NCBI GenBank assembly: GCA_002491065.1
Contig: DKVF01000010.1
Location: 1-28,958 of the forward strand
Reading direction: 5' to 3'
Origin: Peptococcaceae bacterium UBA7185
GTDB taxonomy: Bacteria > Bacillota > Peptococcia > Peptococcales > Peptococcaceae
Length of the DNA stretch: 28,958 nt
Of the stretch, positions 1-7,213 are shown in pieces (the first letter of the stretch is position 1; each line of letters begins with the position of its first letter). Position numbers and translations under genes: made by a program. The notes below the pieces were generated by a model. That model was not told the DNA's origin. It made no database searches and saw only the letters and a program-made list of their open reading frames with translations.

Positions 1-82
1 TGGAGGGAGAAGGATTCGAACCTTCGAAGGCGGAGCCAACGGATTTACAGTCCGTCCCCTTTGGCCGCTCGGGAACCCCTCC
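1..82 (-). tRNA. tRNA-Tyr (anticodon GTA)
   Basis: Read on the minus strand this folds as a class II tRNA. The acceptor stem is GGAGGGG paired with TCCCTCC, the anticodon GTA lies at 48-46, there is a long variable arm, and the T arm is GAAGG-TTCGAAT-CCTTC. Base 1 is the discriminator (A on the minus strand), so any encoded CCA would lie outside the window. The long variable arm and GTA anticodon identify bacterial tRNA-Tyr. A consensus promoter lies directly upstream. Confidence 0.95.
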
Positions 83-104
83 AAATTTATTGCCAACACA
101 TGAT

Positions 105-133
105 ATTATACATATGCTATATAAAAATGTCAA
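105..133 (-). promoter_or_regulatory. Consensus sigma-A promoter for tRNA-Tyr
   Basis: On the minus strand there is a perfect TTGACA (133-128), a 17-bp spacer and a perfect TATAAT (110-105). The predicted start is about 15 nt before the tRNA 5' end. No hairpin terminator is visible between sigH (stop at 152) and this promoter, so read-through from sigH is also possible. Confidence 0.85.
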
Positions 134-151
134 CAACTTTTTTCAAATTTT

Positions 152-811
152 TTATTTTATTTGTGCTTCCCGTTTTTCTAGATATTGCTCCAGCTTTCGT
201 TTCACACGCTGCAGCGCATTGTCTACCGATTTTACATGCCGGCCCAGTTGTTCTGCAATTTCCACATAAGATTTTCCTTCCAGATACAGCTCCACCACAT
301 TTTGCTCCAATGGGCTCAATATCTTTCCCATGGTCGTCTCAATGTCCAACAAATTCTCCTGATGAATAAACAGTTCCTCTGGATTGCCTGAGCGTTCTGT
401 TTGCACCACAACTACTTCGCCTAAGGTACGTTCCGACTCTTCATCAAACACTGGCTTATTCAAAGAAACATAAGAATTTAAAGGAATGTGTTTTTGCCTG
501 GTAGCCATTTTGATCGCTGTAATCATCTGCCGTGTGACACAAATTTCTGCAAAGGCACGAAAAGATGCCTGCCGCTCGCAGCGATAATCCCGAATAGCTT
601 TATATAGACCAATCATCCCTTCCTGGATGATATCCTCTCTATCACCGCCAATTAAAAAATAAGTTCTCGCTTTGGCACGTACAAAGTTTTTATATTTATT
701 TATCAAATACTCCAATGCAATTACATTTCCATATTGGGCTAAATTTACAGTTTCCTCATCGGTCAGATGTTCCAGATCAATTTGGTTGATTTGCTGTGCA
801 GCCTGTTCCAT
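152..811 (-). CDS. sigH: RNA polymerase sigma-H factor (SigH, sigma-70 family)
   Basis: Alternative sigma factor of the Bacillus Spo0H/SigH type, which directs early stationary-phase and sporulation or competence genes in Firmicutes. The 219-aa protein shows region 2 (NFVRAKARTYFLIGGDREDIIQEGMIG, given here as its two key parts NFVRAKAR and DREDIIQEGMIG), the segment ATRQKHIPLNSY typical of SigH, and a C-terminal region 4 helix-turn-helix (SYVEIAEQLGRHVKSVDNAL). A GTG at 829 is also in frame, but the consensus promoter just upstream would start transcription near 834, leaving almost no leader. The ATG at 811 has AAAGGGG about 7 nt upstream, with AGGAGG abutting it, and is preferred. It follows yacP, as in the Bacillus rlmB-yacP-sigH order. 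Whether this organism sporulates cannot be told from the window. Confidence 0.93.
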   Translation of the reverse strand: MEQAAQQINQIDLEHLTDEETVNLAQYGNVIALEYLINKYKNFVRAKARTYFLIGGDREDIIQEGMIGLYKAIRDYRCERQASFRAFAEICVTRQMITAIKMATRQKHIPLNSYVSLNKPVFDEESERTLGEVVVVQTERSGNPEELFIHQENLLDIETTMGKILSPLEQNVVELYLEGKSYVEIAEQLGRHVKSVDNALQRVKRKLEQYLEKREAQIK

Positions 812-840
812 CCTCCTGCCCCTTTCCACTTTTTACCATA

Positions 841-869
841 ATTATAGTATATTTGCTCGTTGTTGTCAA
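841..869 (-). promoter_or_regulatory. Consensus sigma-A promoter for sigH
   Basis: The minus strand has TTGACA (869-864), a 17-bp spacer and TATAAT (846-841), both hexamers matching consensus exactly. It fits in the short gap after the yacP stop codon at 870, so sigH can be expressed apart from the upstream operon. The predicted start near 834 supports the ATG at 811 as the sigH start codon. Confidence 0.85.
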
Positions 870-1385
870 CTAATTTTGGAAATTTTTAGATATTTTTTCC
901 AATTTTCTTCTCACTTCTGGATCAATCCGATCCTCCAAACGATTGGATACATATAACTGCGGTGTATAGTGTGGTTTATGTTCCTTTTCCGCTTGCTCTA
1001 CTTCCCGTTTCAACTCCATTGCTGAAATGCGAAAGGCACCCTTGCCCCAAATGGTTTCCTGTTGTAGCCGGTCCGATGTCGCCACAAAAACCTTTTGGTG
1101 TTTAGGAATCTGTGCTGTCAGCCGCTCAATTGCCATGTCAGCGGTCACATTCTCTTTTGTGTAGATTACTTCAATACCCTGAATCATTTCCCGGGAACCA
1201 CTGTTTTTCTTTACTTGATAAGCATCAAATACCAAAATCACAATTCGCTTACTCAATACAGCATGGGCAGAAAGAATCTCAATGAGCCTTGCCCGTGCAT
1301 ATTCCAGATTTTCCTCTTTCAGCGCCTGCAGCTCTGGCCAGGCACCGATAATATTATACCCATCTACAATCAAGTATTCTTTCAT
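870..1385 (-). CDS. yacP: YacP/Rae1 family NYN-domain ribonuclease
   Basis: 171-aa PIN-like NYN nuclease. In B. subtilis the homologue Rae1 is a ribosome-associated endoribonuclease that cleaves mRNA in a translation-dependent way. Acidic residues expected at the active site are visible in VDGYN near the N-terminus, VFDAY in the middle, ADMAIERL and ATSDRLQQ. The length is typical for the family. The start overlaps the end of rlmB by 4 nt, which implies translational coupling. The neighbours rlmB and sigH match the conserved Firmicutes gene order. The function is transferred from the family and not shown here. Confidence 0.9.
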   Translation of the reverse strand: MKEYLIVDGYNIIGAWPELQALKEENLEYARARLIEILSAHAVLSKRIVILVFDAYQVKKNSGSREMIQGIEVIYTKENVTADMAIERLTAQIPKHQKVFVATSDRLQQETIWGKGAFRISAMELKREVEQAEKEHKPHYTPQLYVSNRLEDRIDPEVRRKLEKISKNFQN

Positions 1386-2122
1386 CGGCCTCCGCCTGCA
1401 TTCCGTTGCCGATAAACCTCATATAGCAATACCCCTGTTGCCACGGAAGCGTTTAAGGAATTAATTTTACCCTGCATAGGAATAGAAACTACATAATCGC
1501 AGCTCTCGCGAACCAATTTGCCCAGCCCCTTTCCTTCACTACCAACGACAATTGCCAACGGACCAGTTAAATCCTGCTTATGCATATATTCTCCATGCAG
1601 ATCTGCTCCGGCAATCCAAATCCCCTGTTTTTTCAATTCTTCAATAACCTGTACCAGATTGCTCACCCGGGCCACTGGCACATGTTCAATGGCCCCTGCT
1701 GAAGCTTTTGCTACACCATCGGTTAAGGGCACTGCCCGTCTCTTAGGAATAATCACGCCGTGCGCACCTACTGCATCCACACTGCGCAAAATAGCACCCA
1801 AATTATGAGGGTCTTCCAATTCGTCCAAAATCACCAGCAAAGGATCCTCTCCCTTTTGCCGTGCAGCATCTACAATATCCTGCCATGCTACATAATCGGC
1901 AGAAGCTACCGATGCTGCTACGCCCTGATGGTTTTCATGGGGAAACATTTTGTCCAATTTGCTCCGCTCTACTATCTGTACAGTAATCCGTTTTTCTTTC
2001 GCCAACGCGACAATTTCACGAACAGAGCCCTTTTGCTCCCCTTTCGCCAGCCAAATTTTATTGATGGTACGATTGCTTTTCAGCGCTTCCATAACCGTAT
2101 TGCGCCCAAAAATATCTCCCAT
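1382..2122 (-). CDS. rlmB: 23S rRNA (guanosine-2'-O-)-methyltransferase RlmB, TrmH/SpoU family
   Basis: 246-aa SPOUT methyltransferase that modifies a guanosine of 23S rRNA using S-adenosylmethionine. The N-terminal ~75 residues form the L30e-like RNA-binding domain beginning GRNTVMEALKSNRTINKIW. The catalytic domain shows the three TrmH motifs: DELEDPHNLGAILRSVDAVG, IVVGSEGKGLGKLV, and SLNASVATGVLLYEVYRQ near the C-terminus, which form the SAM-binding trefoil knot. The protein starts at an ATG upstream of which thyX ends 53 nt away, and it overlaps yacP by 4 nt. The mrnC-thyX-rlmB-yacP order suggests one RNA-processing operon with thyX inserted. Confidence 0.93.
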   Translation of the reverse strand: MGDIFGRNTVMEALKSNRTINKIWLAKGEQKGSVREIVALAKEKRITVQIVERSKLDKMFPHENHQGVAASVASADYVAWQDIVDAARQKGEDPLLVILDELEDPHNLGAILRSVDAVGAHGVIIPKRRAVPLTDGVAKASAGAIEHVPVARVSNLVQVIEELKKQGIWIAGADLHGEYMHKQDLTGPLAIVVGSEGKGLGKLVRESCDYVVSIPMQGKINSLNASVATGVLLYEVYRQRNAGGGR

Positions 2123-2175
2123 ATCAAATCCTCTTTTCTCATTGATATTCTATTGGTACATGTTCTGCACCGTGT

Positions 2176-3513
2176 TTATTTCGTGTTACTTTCCTCTTTC
2201 AAGCAGTATTTTTCCCGCATTTGCGCAGCCTTTCCACAAGTCATTTTACCCTCTTTGCAGTTGCCGTAAACACAAGACGGTACCGCATATTGATACAAAA
2301 TATCAGACAATTTGCGCAGTTCTTCCAGCTTTGCCACTGCAATGGCGTTGATTTCCCACTGCGCATTACAGCAAATACGCTCCTGTAATATCCCACAATC
2401 CATACGGGCATTGGTGCTGGTAATAATCTTTACCTGCTGACAATTAAGCAGAAAATATCTCCACAATCCATTTCTGTAATGTCCGGCAATGCGCTGCTGA
2501 AAACGCTGCATGTCCTGTACGAGACGACGGTACTGCTGTTCAAATCCGCCATCAATTACAGACTGCGGAATTGCTGGCGGTCGCTCCGGTTCCAGCAAAA
2601 TATTCAGCCATGGTTCGCGAAAGGTTGAAGGCAAACGATGCCGTACTTGTTGATGATATGTGACTAGGCTGAACATCATCCCAAAGGTAGTACGACACTG
2701 CTCAGCAATACTGGTATGTCCGTATCCTAACACCCGCTTCGTCACACCCTTGGCCTTTTCTGCCGCTTCCGTCCCCCATTGCTGCAGCACTTCAGAAGGC
2801 GGCTCTGCTTTGGTGCTAGTGAGCGCACCCAAGCCCACCTTCAATTCTGGCTGCGCAAAGGTATGCAGCAACACGACTGGTTTCTTTGGCGTGATTCTGT
2901 CCAAATCGTCCTGATAAAATTGGTTCAACACACCGTCATTCTCGTATTCATATGTCTGGGTGTCCAGCCATTCTCCTAACATTTCCGGCAATACCTGTAG
3001 CAATGCGTCATGCACATCAGCAAACATCTGCCGGTCCAACGGCCGATTCATCATGCGAAACCAGTCCAATAGTTTGTCACCGGTGGTTGCCACGGAGAGG
3101 TTGGTTTTCACCGCTAAAGGCAAAATATAGCGAGCATCCTCCACTGAAATTCCATATAAATAATGCTCTTTTTTGGGTCTTCCCTTAAAATCTTCTTTTA
3201 GTTGCGACATCTCAGTATACAACGCAAAGGCCCGTCCGACCAATTCCTCTGCTTTCTCTCTATCATCTTCTTGCAATTCAGGCAGGGAATAGCCATCGTT
3301 GTCCAGCGTTACATACCGTTGACTTTGCTGCACATAAGAATCCTTCAGCTCGCAAATCATGGTACTTTGCCAACGATTAATCCCTTCCAATACAAAGGAT
3401 ACGTTACAAGTTTTCAATAAAGTGCATACCGTTTTCTGCTCCAAATTTGTGTGATGCTGTAAAAAGTTTTCGACCTGCAGCAAATCCGTTCCTTCATAGT
3501 TAGTGATTTCCAT
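2176..3513 (-). CDS. thyX: Double-length ThyX-like flavin-dependent thymidylate synthase
   Basis: ThyX makes dTMP from dUMP using FAD, NADPH and methylene-tetrahydrofolate. This 445-aa protein is about twice the usual length (roughly 220-250 aa) and reads as two ThyX-like halves. The N half keeps the end of the signature motif (YVQQSQRY, about residues 60-67) and ARYILP (127-132), but has CEL where RHR is expected. The C half keeps VRHRLPS (RHR at 291-293), STNAR (366-370) and AQWEI (384-388), but has FREPW in place of the SxRY end. Four cysteines cluster at the C-terminus (414, 419, 426, 437). The ATG at 3513 with AGGTGG 7 nt upstream is preferred to the TTG at 3531. It overlaps mrnC by 14 nt. 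Assignment to the family is firm; catalytic competence is inferred. Confidence 0.85.
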   Translation of the reverse strand: MEITNYEGTDLLQVENFLQHHTNLEQKTVCTLLKTCNVSFVLEGINRWQSTMICELKDSYVQQSQRYVTLDNDGYSLPELQEDDREKAEELVGRAFALYTEMSQLKEDFKGRPKKEHYLYGISVEDARYILPLAVKTNLSVATTGDKLLDWFRMMNRPLDRQMFADVHDALLQVLPEMLGEWLDTQTYEYENDGVLNQFYQDDLDRITPKKPVVLLHTFAQPELKVGLGALTSTKAEPPSEVLQQWGTEAAEKAKGVTKRVLGYGHTSIAEQCRTTFGMMFSLVTYHQQVRHRLPSTFREPWLNILLEPERPPAIPQSVIDGGFEQQYRRLVQDMQRFQQRIAGHYRNGLWRYFLLNCQQVKIITSTNARMDCGILQERICCNAQWEINAIAVAKLEELRKLSDILYQYAVPSCVYGNCKEGKMTCGKAAQMREKYCLKEESNTK

Positions 3514-3904
3514 GGCATACCACCTCTTCAATTTGTTCTAAAACCCATTGCAACCGCTCGGTGTCCTTTTTCAAATACAAATATCCTACTAACGCTTCCA
3601 TACCTGTACTCTTACGGTAGGTTTGTACATCTGCATTTTTCGGTACAATACCCTTAGCATTTCGTCCCCTCCGGGCAATACCCAGTTCTTGTTCGCTAAG
3701 TTCCGGCTCTAATTTCATCAAAAGCGCCGCCTGCGTATTATTATTTACACGGCGTACTGCCAACTGATGCAATGTATGGGCTTTCACACTCTTTTTCAAC
3801 ACCTGCTGCCGTACATATAATTCGTACACGGCATCACCAATATAGGCTAATGTTAGTCCCGGCAATTCAGCCGGATTTCCTTCGTATGTATCATCAAATA
3901 GCAT
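3500..3904 (-). CDS. mrnC: Mini-ribonuclease III (MrnC)
   Basis: 134-aa RNase III-like enzyme without a dsRNA-binding domain. In B. subtilis it matures 23S rRNA ends. The RNase III catalytic core is visible as GLTLAYIGDAVYELYVR near the N-terminus, NNNTQAALLM in the middle, and STGMEALVGYLYLK near the C-terminus, which supplies the second acidic metal ligand. A longer reading frame extends upstream to 4009, but the ATG at 3904 is preceded by GGGGAG at 6-nt spacing and gives the usual family length and N-terminus. The first gene of the likely mrnC-thyX-rlmB-yacP operon. Confidence 0.92.
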   Translation of the reverse strand: MLFDDTYEGNPAELPGLTLAYIGDAVYELYVRQQVLKKSVKAHTLHQLAVRRVNNNTQAALLMKLEPELSEQELGIARRGRNAKGIVPKNADVQTYRKSTGMEALVGYLYLKKDTERLQWVLEQIEEVVCHGNH

Positions 3905-3934
3905 AGAAAACTCCCCAAAAATATAATCTGTTTT

Positions 3935-3963
3935 ATTATAGCATATTTCTTTCGCTGTGTAAG
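3935..3963 (-). promoter_or_regulatory. Likely promoter of the mrnC operon
   Basis: The minus strand has TATAAT (3940-3935) preceded by TGC, giving an extended -10, with CTTACA (3963-3958) at a 17-bp spacing as a moderate -35. It lies 30 nt upstream of the mrnC start codon at 3904. Confidence 0.65.
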
Positions 3964-4008
3964 TAACTATTTTTATCCAATGCCTTCTTTTATTATAATA
4001 ATGAATCA

Positions 4009-4046
4009 ATTACAAATAAAAGGGGGAGGCCAAGATTTGGCCCCCC
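4009..4046 (-). terminator. Rho-independent terminator of the alanine symporter gene
   Basis: A GC-rich hairpin (arms 4022-4033 and 4037-4046, one bulged base, 3-nt loop) lies just after the symporter stop codon at 4069. On the minus strand it is followed by CTTTTATTTG. Confidence 0.75.
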
Positions 4047-4068
4047 TATACGCTGTATATTTTATTGA

Positions 4069-5451
4069 TTAAGCTTTTTTCTGTTCTCTGAAATATTCTT
4101 TTACCAGTTTGGTCACAGTACCGCTCAACAGTACTAATGCAATCAAGTTGGGGATTGCCATTAAACCATTCAACGTATCCGCGATATCCCAGATTAACTT
4201 CAATCCGCCGATAGAACCCACAAAGGTCAAAAGGATAAATACAATTTTATAACCTAATTTTACGCCGCCTACAATGGAACTTCCCTTAAACAGATATTCA
4301 ATGGATTTTTCACCATAGTAGCTCCAACCTAATAAGGTAGATAAAGCGAACAATACTGTACCAATTGTAACACCTGCGGCACCAAAAATACCTACAGAGT
4401 TCTGGAATGCTGCGATGGACAGTGCAGCGCCGTCTAAGCCAGCGCCTTCAGGTCCCCACAGACCAGACATAACTACTACCAATGCGGTGATTGTACAAAT
4501 GATAAAGGTATCGAAAATAACCTCAAATGCGCCCCACATACCCTGTTTTACAGGATTGTCTGTACTGGATGCAGCATGGGCAATCGGCGCAGAACCTAAA
4601 CCAGCTTCATTGGAGAATACGCCGCGGGCAAAACCGAAACGAATTGCATTCATGATGGTGTAACCCAACACACCACCAGCTACTGCAGATGGATTAAAAG
4701 CGCCCTGGAAAATTACTGCAAAGGCTGCAGGCAATTTGCCAGCATTCATCACGATGGTAATGATACCTAACGCTACATAAATTACACCCATAACCGGCAC
4801 CAGTTTTTCTGTTACCTGTGCGATACGTTTAATCCCACCTAAAATTACAACTGCTACAATGACCATTACCACTACGCCGGTAACTTTCGGATCAATATTC
4901 AAAGTCTGCTGCAACGCAGCAGCGATAGAGTTTGCCTGTGTCATATTCCCGATCCCAAAGGATGCCAGAGTAGCAAAGCAGGCAAAAATCACGCCCAACC
5001 ATTTCATGTTCAGTCCGTTTTCCATGTAGTACATCGGACCGCCAACCCACTCGCCTTTTTCATTCTTCTGACGGAATTTTACAGCCAATGTTACTTCGGC
5101 AAACTTTGTCATGGTGCCAAATAATGCACTGACCCACATCCAAAATACTGCACCAGGACCCCCTGCCACGATTGCAGTGGCAACACCAGTGATGTTACCA
5201 GTACCAACTGTGGAAGCTAAAGCAGTTGCCACAGCCTGATAAGGCGAGATACTAGCTTCGTCTTTTTTGTGTGCATCCTGTCCGAACAGACTACCCACGG
5301 TACTTTTCATAATCGTACCTAACTTTGTAATTTGTGGGAAGCCTGCCATCACTGTCAGCAAAATACCGGTACCAACCAACAACACCAACATAACCGGGCC
5401 CCACACAAAGCCGTTAATAATACCATTAACGCTTTCAATTGTTTGAACCAT
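4069..5451 (-). CDS. Sodium:alanine (AGCS family) symporter
   Basis: 460-aa membrane protein of the alanine or glycine:cation symporter family, which imports small neutral amino acids with Na+. Family landmarks are STVGTGNITGVATAIVAGGP near residues 80-100, the following GAVFWMWVSALFGTMTKF, and GVFSNEAGLGSAPIAHAASS with TDNPVKQGMWGAFEVIFDT in the second half. About ten or eleven hydrophobic segments are present, and length is normal. It is a single gene with its own promoter and terminator. The start ATG at 5451 has AAAAGGAA upstream. Substrate preference between alanine, glycine and glutamine cannot be decided from sequence. Confidence 0.93.
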   Translation of the reverse strand: MVQTIESVNGIINGFVWGPVMLVLLVGTGILLTVMAGFPQITKLGTIMKSTVGSLFGQDAHKKDEASISPYQAVATALASTVGTGNITGVATAIVAGGPGAVFWMWVSALFGTMTKFAEVTLAVKFRQKNEKGEWVGGPMYYMENGLNMKWLGVIFACFATLASFGIGNMTQANSIAAALQQTLNIDPKVTGVVVMVIVAVVILGGIKRIAQVTEKLVPVMGVIYVALGIITIVMNAGKLPAAFAVIFQGAFNPSAVAGGVLGYTIMNAIRFGFARGVFSNEAGLGSAPIAHAASSTDNPVKQGMWGAFEVIFDTFIICTITALVVVMSGLWGPEGAGLDGAALSIAAFQNSVGIFGAAGVTIGTVLFALSTLLGWSYYGEKSIEYLFKGSSIVGGVKLGYKIVFILLTFVGSIGGLKLIWDIADTLNGLMAIPNLIALVLLSGTVTKLVKEYFREQKKA

Positions 5452-5476
5452 AATTCCTTTTCCCCCTTCAGGCTAG

Positions 5477-5500
5477 AATGTCTTTGTATTGTAGACATTC
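5477..5500. repeat. 8-bp inverted repeat in the symporter 5' leader
   Basis: GAATGTCT (5477-5484) and AGACATTC (5493-5500) form a perfect inverted repeat with an 8-nt spacer, between the promoter and the symporter start codon. It could be an operator or an RNA hairpin. No known motif was recognised. Confidence 0.4.
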
Positions 5501-5517
5501 GTCTTTTGTATGTAGAT

Positions 5518-5546
5518 ATCATACTAAACCGACAGCAGAATTGCAA
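5518..5546 (-). promoter_or_regulatory. Sigma-A promoter of the alanine symporter gene
   Basis: The minus strand has TTGCAA (5546-5541), a 17-bp spacer and TATGAT (5523-5518), about 65 nt upstream of the symporter start codon. The rest of the gap up to 5734 is AT-rich and I see no gene in it. Confidence 0.65.
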
Positions 5547-5734
5547 CCCCCTTTTCGATAATATAAACTAATCTAAATACAAACTATCTTTTGAATAGTT
5601 AAAACAAGTTACCGAATTATTCTTTTTTTCTGGGAAAAATTTTTTCTTTTTTGATAAAAAACTGCTCTATATATAGGTTTTCGCCCAATATCATGCGTTT
5701 CACTTTTTTGCCGATTAACCTCCTCCCCTTACAC

Positions 5735-5764
5735 AAAGAACAGGCTGCACGCAACCTGTTCTTT
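5735..5764 (-). terminator. Hairpin downstream of the SDR gene, probable terminator
   Basis: A perfect 10-bp stem (AAAGAACAGG at 5735-5744, CCTGTTCTTT at 5755-5764) with a 10-nt loop lies 42 nt after the SDR stop codon. The T-tract after it on the minus strand is short, so termination strength is uncertain. Confidence 0.5.
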
Positions 5765-5805
5765 GGAAAGAATACTGTATTCTCTAGATATTTTCTTTTG
5801 TATCG

Positions 5806-6558
5806 CTAAATCACCATTCCTCCGTTAACTCCTATGACCTGTCCTGTAATGTAAGCTGCCTCTACCGTACAGAGAAAATAAATCATATTTGCCACATCCT
5901 GCGGCATACCCAGTTGCGCCAAAGGCATTTCCTCCCGCAAAGCCTCCAAAGTTTCCCCATCAAACATTGCAGTATTCATTTCTGTCAAAATCACTCCAGG
6001 AGCTACGCAATTCACACGCACCCCGGATGGACCCACCTCTTTGGCCAATGCTTTCGTCATCGCCTGCAATGCGCCTTTTGCGGCCGAATAATGCACCTCA
6101 CATGAGCCACCAGTTTGCCCCCACATAGAGGATACATTGACAATACAGCCTGCACGTTGATGAATCATGCTAGGCAGTACCGCCCGTGCGCAGTAAAAAG
6201 CGCCATCCACATGTACCGCGAACATGTCGCGCCACTCTTCGTCAGTAATGTCCGTAAATAATTTTTGCTGCGCTATGCCTGCATTATTCACCAAAATCTC
6301 GACCGGTCCCCAATATTTTGCAATACGCTGCACCATCGCTTCTACCTGTCTGCTATCCCTCAAATCAGCTCGCTCCAACAAAACCCTGCATCCTTGCGCT
6401 TCCAACTGCTGTGCAGTGCACACTGCCTTTTGCTCACTGTTATGATAATGCAGCACCACCGGATATCCTGCTAAAGCAAAACGCTGCGCTGTCGCCTGCC
6501 CTATTCCGCCAGAAGCGCCGGTGATTAATACCACACCTTTTTGAGTCTGCTGTTCCAT
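5806..6558 (-). CDS. Short-chain dehydrogenase/reductase, resembles EF-P 5-aminopentanone reductase (YmfI) or FabG
   Basis: 250-aa classical SDR using NAD(P)H. The Rossmann glycine motif is TGASGGIGQA near the N-terminus, followed by NNAG (VNNAGIAQQ). The catalytic Ser-Tyr-Lys set is in NVSSMWGQTGGSCEVHYSAAK, and the cofactor loop VNCVAPGVILTEMN follows. The WG-x-GxSCEVxYSAAKG stretch and LHYHNS after the second strand recall YmfI proteins, which reduce 5-aminopentanonylated elongation factor P in Bacillus; FabG-type ketoacyl-ACP reductase is the alternative. The ATG at 6558 has GAAGGG at suitable spacing and is preferred to a GTG at 6576. It stands alone, with no EF-P or fatty-acid genes beside it, so the specific role is not settled. 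Confidence 0.85.
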   Translation of the reverse strand: MEQQTQKGVVLITGASGGIGQATAQRFALAGYPVVLHYHNSEQKAVCTAQQLEAQGCRVLLERADLRDSRQVEAMVQRIAKYWGPVEILVNNAGIAQQKLFTDITDEEWRDMFAVHVDGAFYCARAVLPSMIHQRAGCIVNVSSMWGQTGGSCEVHYSAAKGALQAMTKALAKEVGPSGVRVNCVAPGVILTEMNTAMFDGETLEALREEMPLAQLGMPQDVANMIYFLCTVEAAYITGQVIGVNGGMVI

Positions 6559-6706
6559 GCCATACCCTTCTTTCACAAGCTATTTTCTAATTGTTTCTAT
6601 TATAACATATCGACATTCCCATTTTCTCTGCAAGTTTTTAATAACTTCCACTCTTTCAGTATTTTTTCCCATTTTGCATTACGCATTGATTTTTCTGTCG
6701 CAGTAA

Positions 6707-6722
6707 TTTTGAACATTCAAAA
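6707..6722. repeat. Palindrome in the SDR-rpmB intergenic region
   Basis: TTTTGAA and TTCAAAA form a perfect inverted repeat with a 2-bp spacer, in the 372-bp gap between the divergent SDR and rpmB genes. The stretch that follows (AAACTGAATTAACC) resembles boxA-adjacent sequence seen near rRNA genes in Firmicutes. Apart from this and the rpmB promoter, I see no gene in the gap. Confidence 0.35.
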
Positions 6723-6842
6723 CTGAATTAACCATTTGCCTTGTAAAATCCTTGGTTTTCCTTTCTCTTCTGAACCTTTTCTTTCTGTCTATTTGATATT
6801 GCAATCTAGTCTGCTGATTTTCAAAAAATGCAAAAATTTATC

Positions 6843-6871
6843 TTGCATTCAATAGGTCTTTCTGCTACAAT
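6843..6871 (+). promoter_or_regulatory. Sigma-A promoter of rpmB
   Basis: TTGCAT (6843-6848), a 17-bp spacer and TACAAT (6866-6871) lie about 60 nt upstream of the rpmB start. Confidence 0.75.
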
Positions 6872-6930
6872 AATACAAGTGATTTCAAAATATAGAAGAT
6901 AGATTAGATCATTGAGGGAGGTGTACAGTG

Positions 6931-7122
6931 ATGTCTAGAAAATGTGAAATCTGCGGTAAAGGTGGCCACGTTGGTATGCAAGTCAGCCACTCCCATATCA
7001 GAACAAAAAAGAAATGGATGCCAAACATCCAGAAAGTAAGAGTTGTTGTGAACGGTACACCAAAGAAAATTAATGTATGCACTCGTTGCTTGCGTTCCGG
7101 TAAGGTTCAGAGAGCAAACTAG
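6931..7122 (+). CDS. rpmB: 50S ribosomal protein L28
   Basis: 63-aa zinc-ribbon form of L28, a component of the large ribosomal subunit. Two CxxC pairs are visible (CEIC near the N-terminus and CTRC near the C-terminus), together with the family signatures SHSHIRTKKKWMPNIQ and RVVVNGTPKKINVC. The ATG at 6931 is chosen over the GTG at 6928, because GGGAGGTG lies at better spacing and the MSRKCEICGK start matches the family. It is monocistronic: its own promoter is upstream and a terminator hairpin begins 8 nt after the stop codon. Confidence 0.97.
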   Translation: MSRKCEICGKGGHVGMQVSHSHIRTKKKWMPNIQKVRVVVNGTPKKINVCTRCLRSGKVQRAN

Positions 7123-7129
7123 TCATTTC

Positions 7130-7164
7130 GCACCTTGTATTGCAAGGTGCCTTTTTTATTTTCT
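7130..7164 (+). terminator. Rho-independent terminator of rpmB
   Basis: An 8-bp stem (GCACCTTG at 7130-7137, CAAGGTGC at 7143-7150) with a 5-nt loop is followed by CTTTTTTATTTT. Confidence 0.92.
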
Positions 7165-7213
7165 ACACCATTTCAAGGATTACTCAAAATCTTTTTCGAG
7201 AGGATTGATCTTT

